From the NCBI GenBank assembly GCA_964485515.1, contig CAZALT010000007.1, positions 1 through 46,308 of the forward strand: a stretch of 46,308 bases of DNA. The letters run 5' to 3'. A program made the position numbers and the translations under genes. This DNA is from CAZALT01 sp964485515 (GTDB lineage: Bacteria > Actinomycetota > Acidimicrobiia > Acidimicrobiales > Acidimicrobilacustridaceae). Positions 15,054-22,926 of the stretch are shown in pieces; positions within the stretch are counted from its first letter, which is position 1, and every line of letters starts with the position of its first letter. The notes under the pieces are model-generated. The model searched no databases, had not been told where the DNA came from, and was given only the letters and a program-made list of their open reading frames with translations.

Positions 15054-16559
15054 TCACCGGTTGGCGGACCCCGGGACAGGCCCGAACGCGGCGAGCAGCT
15101 CGTCGGGCAGCGACGTCAGGTCGCCCGCTCCGAGCGTGAGGCAGAGGTCGCCGGGTCGGAGGTTCTGTCGCAGGTAGGCGACGAGGTCGGCTCGACGAGG
15201 CAGGTAGGCCACGGCCTGGTGGGGGTGCGCGTCGAGCACGGCGTCGACGACGAGCTTGCCGGACACGCCCGGTCGCGGCTGCTCCCCTGCCGGGTAGACG
15301 TCGCACACGACCAGCAGATCCGCGCCGGAGAAGCAGTCGGAGAACTCGCGCCAGAGCGCCTCGGTTCGGCTGTAGCGGTGCGGCTGGTACACCACGACGA
15401 CTCGGCGACGGCCGAGGTCGCGACCCGCGGCGATCGCGGCCGCCACCTCGGTCGGGAGGTGGGCGTAGTCGTCGATGAGCTCGATCTGGTCGTCGGAGGA
15501 CGGCCGGCCGATCGAGCCGCGATGCTCGAACCGACGCGAGACGCCCCCGAACCTCGCCAACGCCCGTTGGATCGAGCCGACGTCGGCGCCGAGCAGCACC
15601 GCCATCGCCGCCGCCGCACAGGCGTTGCGGGCGTTGTGCAGACCGGCGACCGGCAACGTGATCGCGCCGAGCAGGTCTCCGCCGTGGACGAGATCGAACC
15701 GGGAGCCATCCGGACCCGACTCCACGTCGACCATCTGAAAGGTCGCGCCGTCGGCGGTGCCGTACGTGGACGCGCCGAGCGGACCCCCGATGCGAGCCGC
15801 CCCGTCGTCGTCGAGGCAGACCAGCGTCGGCCCTGGTGTCTCGTCGATGAAGCGGACGAACGCGGCTTCCATCGCCTCGACCGAGCCGTAGTACTCGAGG
15901 TGGTCGGGCTCGATGTTGGTGACGATGGCCGCACGCCGCGGGAGCTCGAGGAACGTGCCGTCGCTCTCGTCGGCCTCGACGACGAACACGTCGCCGTCGC
16001 TCCAGACCGCACCGCTGCCGATCTCGTTGACATCGGCGCCGATCACGAACGACGGGTGGAGACCCGCTTCGACCAGCACGAGCGCGAGCAGCGACGACGT
16101 CGTCGTCTTGCCGTGCGTGCCGGCCACCGCGACCGTGTCGCGCGTGGCGGCGACCGCGGCGAGGATCTCCGCCCGCCGGAGCACCGGTATGCCGCGGTCG
16201 TCCGCGACCCGGACCTCGAGGTTCGAGCGGGGCACCGCCGTGGACAAGGTGACGAGGTCGAGGTCGAGGTCCAGGTTCTCGGGCTCGTGGCCGATGTGGA
16301 CCGTGACGCCCTGGGCCCGCAGCCGGGCCAGACCCGGCGACTCGCGGAGGTCGCTGCCCGACACGGTGTGGCCCATACCGGCGAGCACCGTGGCGATGGC
16401 GCTCATCCCGGCGCCGCCGACACCGATGACGTGCACCGAGTGCGGCTGCGTCAGGTCGGGTAGCTCAGACCGGCCAGGCAGGCCGGACGGATCAGGTCGG
16501 CCGGACGGATCAGGTCGGCCGGACGGGTCAGGTAGGCCGGGGCCTGAATGCTCAGGCAC
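15054..16559 (-). CDS. murC: UDP-N-acetylmuramate--L-alanine ligase
   Basis: Adds L-Ala to UDP-MurNAc, the first peptide step of lipid II synthesis. The 501-aa protein has a Rossmann start HVIGVGGAGMSAIATVL (about 42), the ATP loop VAGTHGKTTTSSLLA (about 143), EADESDGTFL, NIEPDHLEYYGS and, in the C-terminal domain, DDYAHLPTEV and YQPHRYSRT. The first ~38 residues are an unusual Pro/Asp/Ser/Gly repeat (PDPSGR units) encoded by an 18-bp tandem repeat. The start is a GTG at 16559 that overlaps the end of murG by 8 nt. A start beyond the repeat cannot be excluded, but no ATG is available there. Confidence 0.96.
   Translation of the reverse strand: MPEHSGPGLPDPSGRPDPSGRPDPSGLPGRSELPDLTQPHSVHVIGVGGAGMSAIATVLAGMGHTVSGSDLRESPGLARLRAQGVTVHIGHEPENLDLDLDLVTLSTAVPRSNLEVRVADDRGIPVLRRAEILAAVAATRDTVAVAGTHGKTTTSSLLALVLVEAGLHPSFVIGADVNEIGSGAVWSDGDVFVVEADESDGTFLELPRRAAIVTNIEPDHLEYYGSVEAMEAAFVRFIDETPGPTLVCLDDDGAARIGGPLGASTYGTADGATFQMVDVESGPDGSRFDLVHGGDLLGAITLPVAGLHNARNACAAAAMAVLLGADVGSIQRALARFGGVSRRFEHRGSIGRPSSDDQIELIDDYAHLPTEVAAAIAAGRDLGRRRVVVVYQPHRYSRTEALWREFSDCFSGADLLVVCDVYPAGEQPRPGVSGKLVVDAVLDAHPHQAVAYLPRRADLVAYLRQNLRPGDLCLTLGAGDLTSLPDELLAAFGPVPGSANR
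16483..16536. repeat. 18-bp tandem repeat in the 5' end of murC
   Basis: Three units: two identical copies of CCGGACGGATCAGGTCGG (16483-16518) and one variant (16519-16536). It is in frame and encodes the PDPSGR repeats at the MurC N-terminus. It belongs to a family of multiple-of-three tandem repeats found at gene ends in this window. Confidence 0.9.
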
Positions 16560-17682
16560 GGGCGTTCCGTTCGACGAGCTCGGCGACCTCGGCGGCCGCG
16601 TCGGGACGGGCCAACGACCGGGCGGCGAGGCCCATGTCGTGCAGGCGCTCGGGGTCGTCGAGCAGCGGGGAGAGCTCGGAGACGAGGCGCTCCCCCGTCA
16701 GATCGCCATCGGCGACCAGCCGCGCGGCCCCCGAGCGAACCAACGCCTGGGCGTTGGCGGTCTGGTGGTCTCGTGGGGCGATGGGGAGCGGGACGAGCAC
16801 CGCAGGCAGTCCGAGCTCGGCGAGCTCGGCGACCGTCGTGCCCCCCGCCCGGGTGAGCGCGACGTCGGCCGCCGCCAGGAGCAGGTCCATGCGGTCCTCG
16901 TAGCGGACGGCCTGGTAGACGAGGCCGTCGGCAGGGTCGGACGAGGGCAGGTCCGGGAGCCTCGACTGGAGGTCGTCCCAGTCCCGACTGCCGATCACGT
17001 GCCGGATGGCGAGATCGGAGCGATCGGCCCACGTCGGCACCGCGTCGAGCACCGCCTCGTTGATGCGCCGGGATCCGAGCGATCCGGCGAACACGGCCAG
17101 CAGCGTCCGGCCGGCCGGGACGTCGAGCTCGGACCGGGCCGCACCGCGGTCGCGGTCCCGGTCGACGGCGAGCAGTTCGGCCCGGACCGGGTTGCCCGTC
17201 ACCTCCTTGCGCGGCAGATCGGTCTCGGGGAACGGGACGGCGCACGCCTTGGCGAAGCGGCCCGCCAGGCGGTTCGCCGCCCCGGCCCGGGCGTTCTGCT
17301 CGGCCACGACCAGCGGCACCCGCCACAGGACCGCGCCGACGATGCACGGCACGCTGGCGTAGCCACCGAGCACCACCACCACCCGGGGACGCAACCGGCG
17401 GATCAGGCCGATCCCCTTGACGACGCCCACGAGGATCCCCCAGATCGCCGTCAGGTTGGCGAAGGTGACGCGGCGTTGGATGCCACGGCCGGGCAGCACG
17501 GTCAACCCGTAGCCGGCCTCGGGGACGAGGCGCCGCTCGAGGCCGCGCTCGCTGCCCACGAAGTGGACCTGCGACGCGTCGTGGCCGCGCGCCACCAAGG
17601 CGTTGGCGATGGCCAGGCCGGGCAGCACGTGGCCCGCCGTGCCGCCGCCGGCGAGCACGGCGTAGGTGGTCGTGTCGTTCAC
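16552..17682 (-). CDS. murG: Lipid II synthase MurG (GlcNAc transferase)
   Basis: Peripheral membrane glycosyltransferase that adds GlcNAc to lipid I. The 376-aa GT-B protein starts TYAVLAGGGTAGHVLPGLA with the first Gly-rich loop, then VVVLGGYASVPCIVGA, VAEQNARAGAANR, a second-domain loop VFAGSLGSRRINEAV, and the UDP-GlcNAc site ALTRAGGTTVAELAELGLPA with HQTANAQAL after it. The start is the GTG at 17682, which overlaps the ftsW stop (GTGA). Its end overlaps the murC start by 8 nt, so both ends are translationally coupled. Confidence 0.97.
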   Translation of the reverse strand: MNDTTTYAVLAGGGTAGHVLPGLAIANALVARGHDASQVHFVGSERGLERRLVPEAGYGLTVLPGRGIQRRVTFANLTAIWGILVGVVKGIGLIRRLRPRVVVVLGGYASVPCIVGAVLWRVPLVVAEQNARAGAANRLAGRFAKACAVPFPETDLPRKEVTGNPVRAELLAVDRDRDRGAARSELDVPAGRTLLAVFAGSLGSRRINEAVLDAVPTWADRSDLAIRHVIGSRDWDDLQSRLPDLPSSDPADGLVYQAVRYEDRMDLLLAAADVALTRAGGTTVAELAELGLPAVLVPLPIAPRDHQTANAQALVRSGAARLVADGDLTGERLVSELSPLLDDPERLHDMGLAARSLARPDAAAEVAELVERNARA

Positions 17683-18977
17683 GATTCGGGTGGGGTGGCC
17701 TGGCGGGCCACGTTGAGCAGGAGGCCCGCCGCGGCCATCAGCACGATCAGCGACGAGCCGCCGAAGGAGACGAACGGCAGAGGGACGCCGGTGATGGGCA
17801 TCGCCCCGATCACCGCACCGATGTTGACGACCGCCTGGACCAGGATCCAGGTGGTGATGCCGGCTGCGAGGAGCATGCCGAGGCGATCGGGAGCACGCAG
17901 CGCGGTCTGCACGCCGAGCACGCCGAAGGCGACGAAGAGGGCGATGATCATCAACCCACCCACGAACCCGAGCTCCTCGCAGATGACGGCGTAGATGAAG
18001 TCGGTGTGGGGGAACGGAAGGAAGCCCCACTTGGCGCGTCCCTCGCCGAGGCCGACACCCACGAGCCCGCCGTTGGCGATGCTGACCTGGGACTGGATGG
18101 TCTGGTAGCCCGTGTCGAGCTTGTCGGCCCACGGGTTCGCGAAGGCCATGAGCCGCCGGTAGCGGTACGGCTCGAGGATCGCCGCCGCGACCGCGCCGAG
18201 CGCCCCGACGAGGGCGGCGAGCCCGAGCGGCCGGAGCGGGACCCCGGCCACGAACATCAGCACGAAGACGATGACGGCGAGGATGATCGTGGTCCCCAGG
18301 TTGGGCTGCAGCATGATCAACGCCGCCACCGCCACGAGGACCGTGACGACCGGCCGGAACGAGAGGCGCGTGTCGCTCACGCGATCGGCGCGACGGGCGA
18401 GGAGGTCGGCGACGAACAGCAGAACGGCGAGCTTGGCGATCTCCGAGGGCTGGATCCGGATCATCCCGTAGCCGAGCCATCGGGACGCGCCGTTGGCCGA
18501 GATGCCGAGCCCGGGCACCAGCACGAGCGCGAGCAGTCCGATCGACGCCAGGAGGAACGGCGTCGCGTACCGCGTCCAGCGGTGGTAGTCGATGCGCATC
18601 GCGAGGAGGAGCGCGGCCGATCCGATGGTGAGCCACAAGAGCTGGCGCTGGAACTGGTACCACGGCGAGCCGTACTCGTAGAGCGCGTCGACCGACGAGG
18701 CGGACAGCACCATCAGCAGGCCGATGAGGTTGAGGACGCCCACGATGCCGAACAGCCCGAGGAAGAGGTTCGATCGACTTCCGACGGGCCGCTTGGGCAC
18801 CGGGGCCTGCACCCGAGCGCGGGACGCCCCGGCGATCGAGCGCGTGGCCGACGTGGACGGCACCGATCGATCGGTGCGGCCGGTGCGAGCGCTCGTTGCG
18901 GTGCCCCGCCGGTTCGACGTGTCTCGGGTCCCCGATCGGTCACGTCGCGCCCGGCCGGGCCTGGTCGTGGTCGTCAT
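17679..18977 (-). CDS. ftsW: Peptidoglycan glycosyltransferase FtsW
   Basis: SEDS-family polymerase that makes septal glycan strands together with FtsI. The 432-aa protein has an Arg/Ser/Thr-rich cytoplasmic N-terminus of about 65 residues, then about ten membrane spans. Motifs are IRIQPSEIAKLAVLLFVADL, LQPNLGTTIILAVIV, and GLGEGRAKWGFLPFPHTDFI with the catalytic region, then PITGVPLPFVSFGGSSL. It overlaps murD and murG by 4 nt each. Its location between murD and murG makes FtsW, rather than RodA, the right call. Confidence 0.96.
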   Translation of the reverse strand: MTTTTRPGRARRDRSGTRDTSNRRGTATSARTGRTDRSVPSTSATRSIAGASRARVQAPVPKRPVGSRSNLFLGLFGIVGVLNLIGLLMVLSASSVDALYEYGSPWYQFQRQLLWLTIGSAALLLAMRIDYHRWTRYATPFLLASIGLLALVLVPGLGISANGASRWLGYGMIRIQPSEIAKLAVLLFVADLLARRADRVSDTRLSFRPVVTVLVAVAALIMLQPNLGTTIILAVIVFVLMFVAGVPLRPLGLAALVGALGAVAAAILEPYRYRRLMAFANPWADKLDTGYQTIQSQVSIANGGLVGVGLGEGRAKWGFLPFPHTDFIYAVICEELGFVGGLMIIALFVAFGVLGVQTALRAPDRLGMLLAAGITTWILVQAVVNIGAVIGAMPITGVPLPFVSFGGSSLIVLMAAAGLLLNVARQATPPES

Positions 18978-20347
18978 CGGCGCGTCCCCGCCGGGTCGAA
19001 GCGCTCCACGACCCGCCGACGGAAGTCCTCGCCGCGCTCGTGGTAGCCGCCGTACCAGTCGAACGACGCGCAGCCCGGCGAGAGGAGCACCACGTCACCA
19101 GCGACGGCGAGCGATGCCGCCAGATCGACGGCCTGGGCCATGTCGGTGGAGGCCTCGACCACGGGCACGATGCTGTCGAACACCGCGGTGACCTCGGGCG
19201 CCGCCTCGCCGATGGCGACCACAGCCCGCAGGCGAGGAGCGAGGTCGGCCAGCGGCGCCAGGTCGAGCCCCTTGTTGCGTCCGCCGGCCACCAGCACGAC
19301 CGAGTCGAACCCCTCGACCGCGGCCTCGGTGGCGTGCGGTGCGGTGGCCTTCGAGTCGTCGAACCAGCGCACGCCGCCCCACTCCCCGACGAGCTCGACC
19401 CGATGGGGCAACCCGACGAAGGAGGACAACGCCGAGCGGACACCGTCGAGCGTGGCACCTGCAGCCAGGGCGGTCGCCGACGCGGCGAGGGCGTTCGAGA
19501 TGTCGTGGGGAAGGTCGCGTGCGAGCTCGTCCCGCCGGACGAGGACATCGCCGTGTGCCGTGACGAGCGCGTCGCCATCGAGGTGGAAGCCGGCATCGGC
19601 GCCGAGGCCGAAGGTGACCTGGTGGGAACCGTCTCGGAGGCGAGCGACCACGACGGGGTCGTCCGCGTTGGCGACCTGGGTGGCACCCGGAGCGAGGTCA
19701 TCCCAGATCCGAGCCTTCGCGTCCTCGTAGGCCGCCAGCGACGCGTGCACGTCGAGGTGGTCGGGGGCGAAGTTGAGCCAGGTCGCGACCGCAGGGCAGA
19801 AGCGGTGGGTGTGACCCAGCTGGAACGACGACGCCTCGACGACGAACACGTCGACCGACGGGTCGTCGATGGCGGCCACCAACGGAACCTCGAGGTTGCC
19901 CACACCCCGGGCGACCAGCCCAGAGGCCTCGAGCATGGCGGCGACCAAGGTGGTGACCGTCGTCTTGCCGTTGGTCCCGGTGATGGCGACGATGGGGCGG
20001 TCGTCCCACAGCCGCGCGAGGTCGTACTCGGAGAGGACCGGCACCCCCGCAGCCACCCCCAACGCGAACGCGGCGTGGCGGTCGGGCACACCGGGGCTGG
20101 GCAGCACGGCATCGGCGCTCGCGAGGAGCGCCTCGAGCTGACCCACCGATGGAGCAGCGATGATCGTCACGCCTGCCGATTCTGCCCTTGCGAGCGCGGA
20201 CGCCGAGGGATGGTCGTCGATGACCACAGGCACCGAGCCGCGTGCCACCAGCGCGTCGGTCATCGCCTGCCCGGCGACACCGAACCCGATGACCAGCGGG
20301 TGCCGCGGCGCGTTGTCGAGACCGACCAGGCTCGCCGCCGAGCTCAT
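18974..20347 (-). CDS. murD: UDP-N-acetylmuramoyl-L-alanine--D-glutamate ligase
   Basis: Adds D-Glu to the muramyl peptide. The 457-aa protein shows VIGFGVAGQAMTDALVARG at the N-terminus, LPSPGVP, the ATP loop VAITGTNGKTTVTTLVA (about 118), VEASSFQLGHT, LNFAPDHLDVH, and in the last domain WFDDSKATAPHAT, VLVAGGRNKG and LLSPGCASFDWY. The start is the ATG at 20347, overlapping the mraY stop (ATGA). Its TGA overlaps the ftsW ATG. Confidence 0.97.
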   Translation of the reverse strand: MSSAASLVGLDNAPRHPLVIGFGVAGQAMTDALVARGSVPVVIDDHPSASALARAESAGVTIIAAPSVGQLEALLASADAVLPSPGVPDRHAAFALGVAAGVPVLSEYDLARLWDDRPIVAITGTNGKTTVTTLVAAMLEASGLVARGVGNLEVPLVAAIDDPSVDVFVVEASSFQLGHTHRFCPAVATWLNFAPDHLDVHASLAAYEDAKARIWDDLAPGATQVANADDPVVVARLRDGSHQVTFGLGADAGFHLDGDALVTAHGDVLVRRDELARDLPHDISNALAASATALAAGATLDGVRSALSSFVGLPHRVELVGEWGGVRWFDDSKATAPHATEAAVEGFDSVVLVAGGRNKGLDLAPLADLAPRLRAVVAIGEAAPEVTAVFDSIVPVVEASTDMAQAVDLAASLAVAGDVVLLSPGCASFDWYGGYHERGEDFRRRVVERFDPAGTRR

Positions 20348-21378
20348 TCGATGACGCCAGGGATGCGGATGAAGTCGGCGTAGAACAGACCGACAGCGAT
20401 CGCCACGAAGATGCCCGAGACAAGCCACAGCCGGATGATGACCGTGGTCTCGGGCCACCCACCCAGCTCGAAGTGGTGGTGGATGGGCGCCATGCGGAAG
20501 ATGCGCCGGCCGAACAGTCGGAAGCTGCCCACCTGGAGGATCACCGACAGCGTCTCGATGACGAACAGGCCCCCGACGATGGGCAGCAGCAGCTGCATGT
20601 TGGCGCTCAGCGCGAGCGTGCCGAACGCGGCGCCGATGGCGAGCGATCCGGTGTCGCCCATGAAGATCTGCGCGGGCGCGGCGTTCCACCAGAGGAACCC
20701 GGCGCACCCTCCGCACATGGCGGCAGCGATCACCGCGAGGTCGAGGAAGTTCTGGTCGCCGTAGACGCCCGGATGGCGGAACGCCACGAAGCAGGTGATG
20801 ACGAACGCGCCGAACCCCAGGAGCGACGCGCCGGCGGCCAGCCCATCGAGCCCGTCGGTCAGGTTGACCGCGTTGGTCATGGCCAGGATCAAGAACACGC
20901 CCCACACCGCCCACCCCAGCGTGCCGAGCTCCATGCCGGGGAAGTCGTAGCGGGTGAACGAGAGCGTCGTCGTGACGTTCGTCTGGTTGAGGTCGAGGAC
21001 GACGAACGAGACGGCGACCACGAGCAGGCCGACCATCTTGGCCCGCTTGTTGAGGCCGAGGTTGCGCTCCTTGAACACCTTCAACCCGTCGTCGACCAAC
21101 CCGACCAGAGCGGCGAGCGCGATGGTGAACATGACGATGATCCCGCGCCGGGTGAACGTGCCACCGAACAGGTCGGAGACGAGCCAGCCGGTGACGGCGG
21201 CTCCCACGATGGCGACACCACCCATGGTGGGCGTGCCCGCCTTCGTGATGTGACCCTTCGGCCCTTCTTCGCGGATCGGCTGTCCGATCTGGCGGGCACG
21301 CAGGAAGGTGATGAGCACCTTGGTGCCGACGAGCGAGACGAGCATGGCGATGGCCATCGCGGCCAGGAGGCGGATCAC
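20344..21378 (-). CDS. mraY: Phospho-N-acetylmuramoyl-pentapeptide transferase MraY
   Basis: Integral membrane enzyme that transfers phospho-MurNAc-pentapeptide to undecaprenyl phosphate, giving lipid I. The 344-aa protein has about ten spans and the family motifs HITKAGTPTMGG (about 45-56), ALVGLVDDGLK, NAVNLTDGLDGLAAG, FMGDTGSLAIG and the cytoplasmic HHHFELGGWPETTVIIRLW. The start is a GTG at 21378 overlapping the murE stop (GTGA). In most bacteria murF sits between murE and mraY; here the two genes overlap directly, so murF is not at this place. Confidence 0.97.
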   Translation of the reverse strand: MIRLLAAMAIAMLVSLVGTKVLITFLRARQIGQPIREEGPKGHITKAGTPTMGGVAIVGAAVTGWLVSDLFGGTFTRRGIIVMFTIALAALVGLVDDGLKVFKERNLGLNKRAKMVGLLVVAVSFVVLDLNQTNVTTTLSFTRYDFPGMELGTLGWAVWGVFLILAMTNAVNLTDGLDGLAAGASLLGFGAFVITCFVAFRHPGVYGDQNFLDLAVIAAAMCGGCAGFLWWNAAPAQIFMGDTGSLAIGAAFGTLALSANMQLLLPIVGGLFVIETLSVILQVGSFRLFGRRIFRMAPIHHHFELGGWPETTVIIRLWLVSGIFVAIAVGLFYADFIRIPGVIE

Positions 21379-22919
21379 GCGGAATCGACCCCCTCTTCCC
21401 CTGGACCGTGTTGTCCTGGACCGTGTTGTCCTGGACCGTGTCCTCCTGGCCCCGACGTGCCTGAACCAGGGGTGCCGGTCGATCCGAACCCGAGCGCGGC
21501 GAGCGCGTCGCGGGCGACCACGCGGTCGTCGAAGTCCGTGACCGATCGGCCGATGGTCAAGGTCGTCTCGTGACCCTTGCCCGCGACGACGACCACATCG
21601 CCGACGGAAGCAGCCCCGAGCGCGGTGGTGATCGCTCGGCGACGGTCCGGCTCGATGACGAGGCTCCGGGCCCGCCTCGGCGAGGCCCGGTCGAATCCTT
21701 CCTTCACTGCCTCGATGATCGCTCCCGTGTCCTCGTTGCGCGAGTTGTCCGCCGTCAGGACTACCCGATCCGCGAGTCGCGCCGCCACCTCGCCCATGGC
21801 AGGACGCTTCGTCGTGTCGCGGTCGCCGCCGCAGCCGAACACCGTATGGATCTGGGGTGATCCGTCGCGGTCCCGGGACCCCGCCAGGATCGTCCGGATG
21901 GTGGACAGCAGCTGTTCGAGTCCGTCCGGGGTGTGGGCGTAGTCGACGATGACCGAGAACGGCTGACCTGCATCGATGTGCTCGAAGCGGCCTGGCACGA
22001 CGACCGGCCGGCTGAGCCCCCGGGCGATGACGTCGGGGGCGAGGCCCACCGCGTGCGCCGCCTCCGCCGCGGCGAGAGCGTTCGACACGTTGAACAGCCC
22101 GCCGATGTGGAGCGTCACGGGCTCGCCGCGCCACCGGAACGAGCTCGTCGCCGTGCCGACGTCGAGGTCGACGAGGTCATCGAGCGCGAACGCCGTCGTC
22201 GGGATCTGCGCCGCGTCGCGCAGCAGCCGCCCATGGGGGCTGTCGATGTTGACGACGGCCCGCTCCGACAGCTCGGGCGAGAAGAGGCGAGCCTTGGCGT
22301 CGAAGTACGCCTCGACGGTCTGGTGGTGATCGAGGTGGTCCCGGCTGAGGTTGGTGAAGATCGCGACCGCGAACCGCGTCCCATCGACGCGGTGGAGGTC
22401 GAGCGCATGGGACGAGACCTCCATGGCCACCGCCTCCACGCCCGCGTCGCGCCACTGGGCGAGCTGGTCTTGGAGGTCCGGTCCCTCGGGGGTCGTGCGG
22501 GGCCCGCTCAGCGTGCCGAGGACTTCGGTCGCCACGCCGGCCTCCTCCAAGATGTTGCGGAGCAGGAACGTCGTCGTGGTCTTGCCGTTGGTCCCGGTCA
22601 CGCCGAACACCTGCATCGAGCGCGAGGGGTCGCCGTCGAGGCGCGCCGCCAGCGGCCCCATGGCGCGGCGCACATCACCCACGATGACCTGTGCGACGTC
22701 GTCGCGCATCAGGTCGTGATCGACCAGGACGGTGGTCGCACCGAGCGCGATCGCCTCGTCGACGAAGGCGTGACCGTCGACGAGTCCGCCGCGGACCGCG
22801 CAGAACAGCGAACCTTCCCGGACGCGGCGGGAGTCGTGGGTGATCGAGACGACCTCGGTCGCCGGGTCACCGTTGAGTTGCGCCTCGTCGAGCACGACGA
22901 GCAGGTCCGAGAGCCGCAT
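21375..22919 (-). CDS. murE: UDP-N-acetylmuramyl-tripeptide synthetase MurE
   Basis: Adds the third residue (diaminopimelate or lysine) to the muramyl dipeptide. The 514-aa protein has ITHDSRRVREGSLFCAVRG, the ATP loop VFGVTGTNGKTTTTFLLR (about 107), MEVSSHALDLHRVDG, FTNLSRDHLDHH, VDYAHTPDGLEQLL, VFGCGGDRDTTKRPAMG and VAGKGHE. In the amino-acid pocket the segment TADNSRNED reads DNSR where meso-DAP enzymes read DNPR, so DAP specificity is likely but not certain. The C-terminus carries a GPGQH tandem repeat. The ATG at 22919 is 7 nt after the ftsI stop. Confidence 0.96.
   Translation of the reverse strand: MRLSDLLVVLDEAQLNGDPATEVVSITHDSRRVREGSLFCAVRGGLVDGHAFVDEAIALGATTVLVDHDLMRDDVAQVIVGDVRRAMGPLAARLDGDPSRSMQVFGVTGTNGKTTTTFLLRNILEEAGVATEVLGTLSGPRTTPEGPDLQDQLAQWRDAGVEAVAMEVSSHALDLHRVDGTRFAVAIFTNLSRDHLDHHQTVEAYFDAKARLFSPELSERAVVNIDSPHGRLLRDAAQIPTTAFALDDLVDLDVGTATSSFRWRGEPVTLHIGGLFNVSNALAAAEAAHAVGLAPDVIARGLSRPVVVPGRFEHIDAGQPFSVIVDYAHTPDGLEQLLSTIRTILAGSRDRDGSPQIHTVFGCGGDRDTTKRPAMGEVAARLADRVVLTADNSRNEDTGAIIEAVKEGFDRASPRRARSLVIEPDRRRAITTALGAASVGDVVVVAGKGHETTLTIGRSVTDFDDRVVARDALAALGFGSTGTPGSGTSGPGGHGPGQHGPGQHGPGEEGVDSA
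21401..21445. repeat. 15-bp tandem repeat in the 3' end of murE
   Basis: Two identical copies of CTGGACCGTGTTGTC and one variant with two changes. On the coding strand it gives HGPGQ repeats in the last 25 residues of MurE, just before the mraY start. Confidence 0.9.
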
Positions 22920-22926
22920 CGCCGGC

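Noticed and set aside
20344..22134. Possible hidden murF between murE and mraY
   Set aside because: The long frame there is simply mraY extended upstream in a frame antiphase to murE. It lacks Mur ligase motifs in that extension, and murE is intact through its C-terminal domain.
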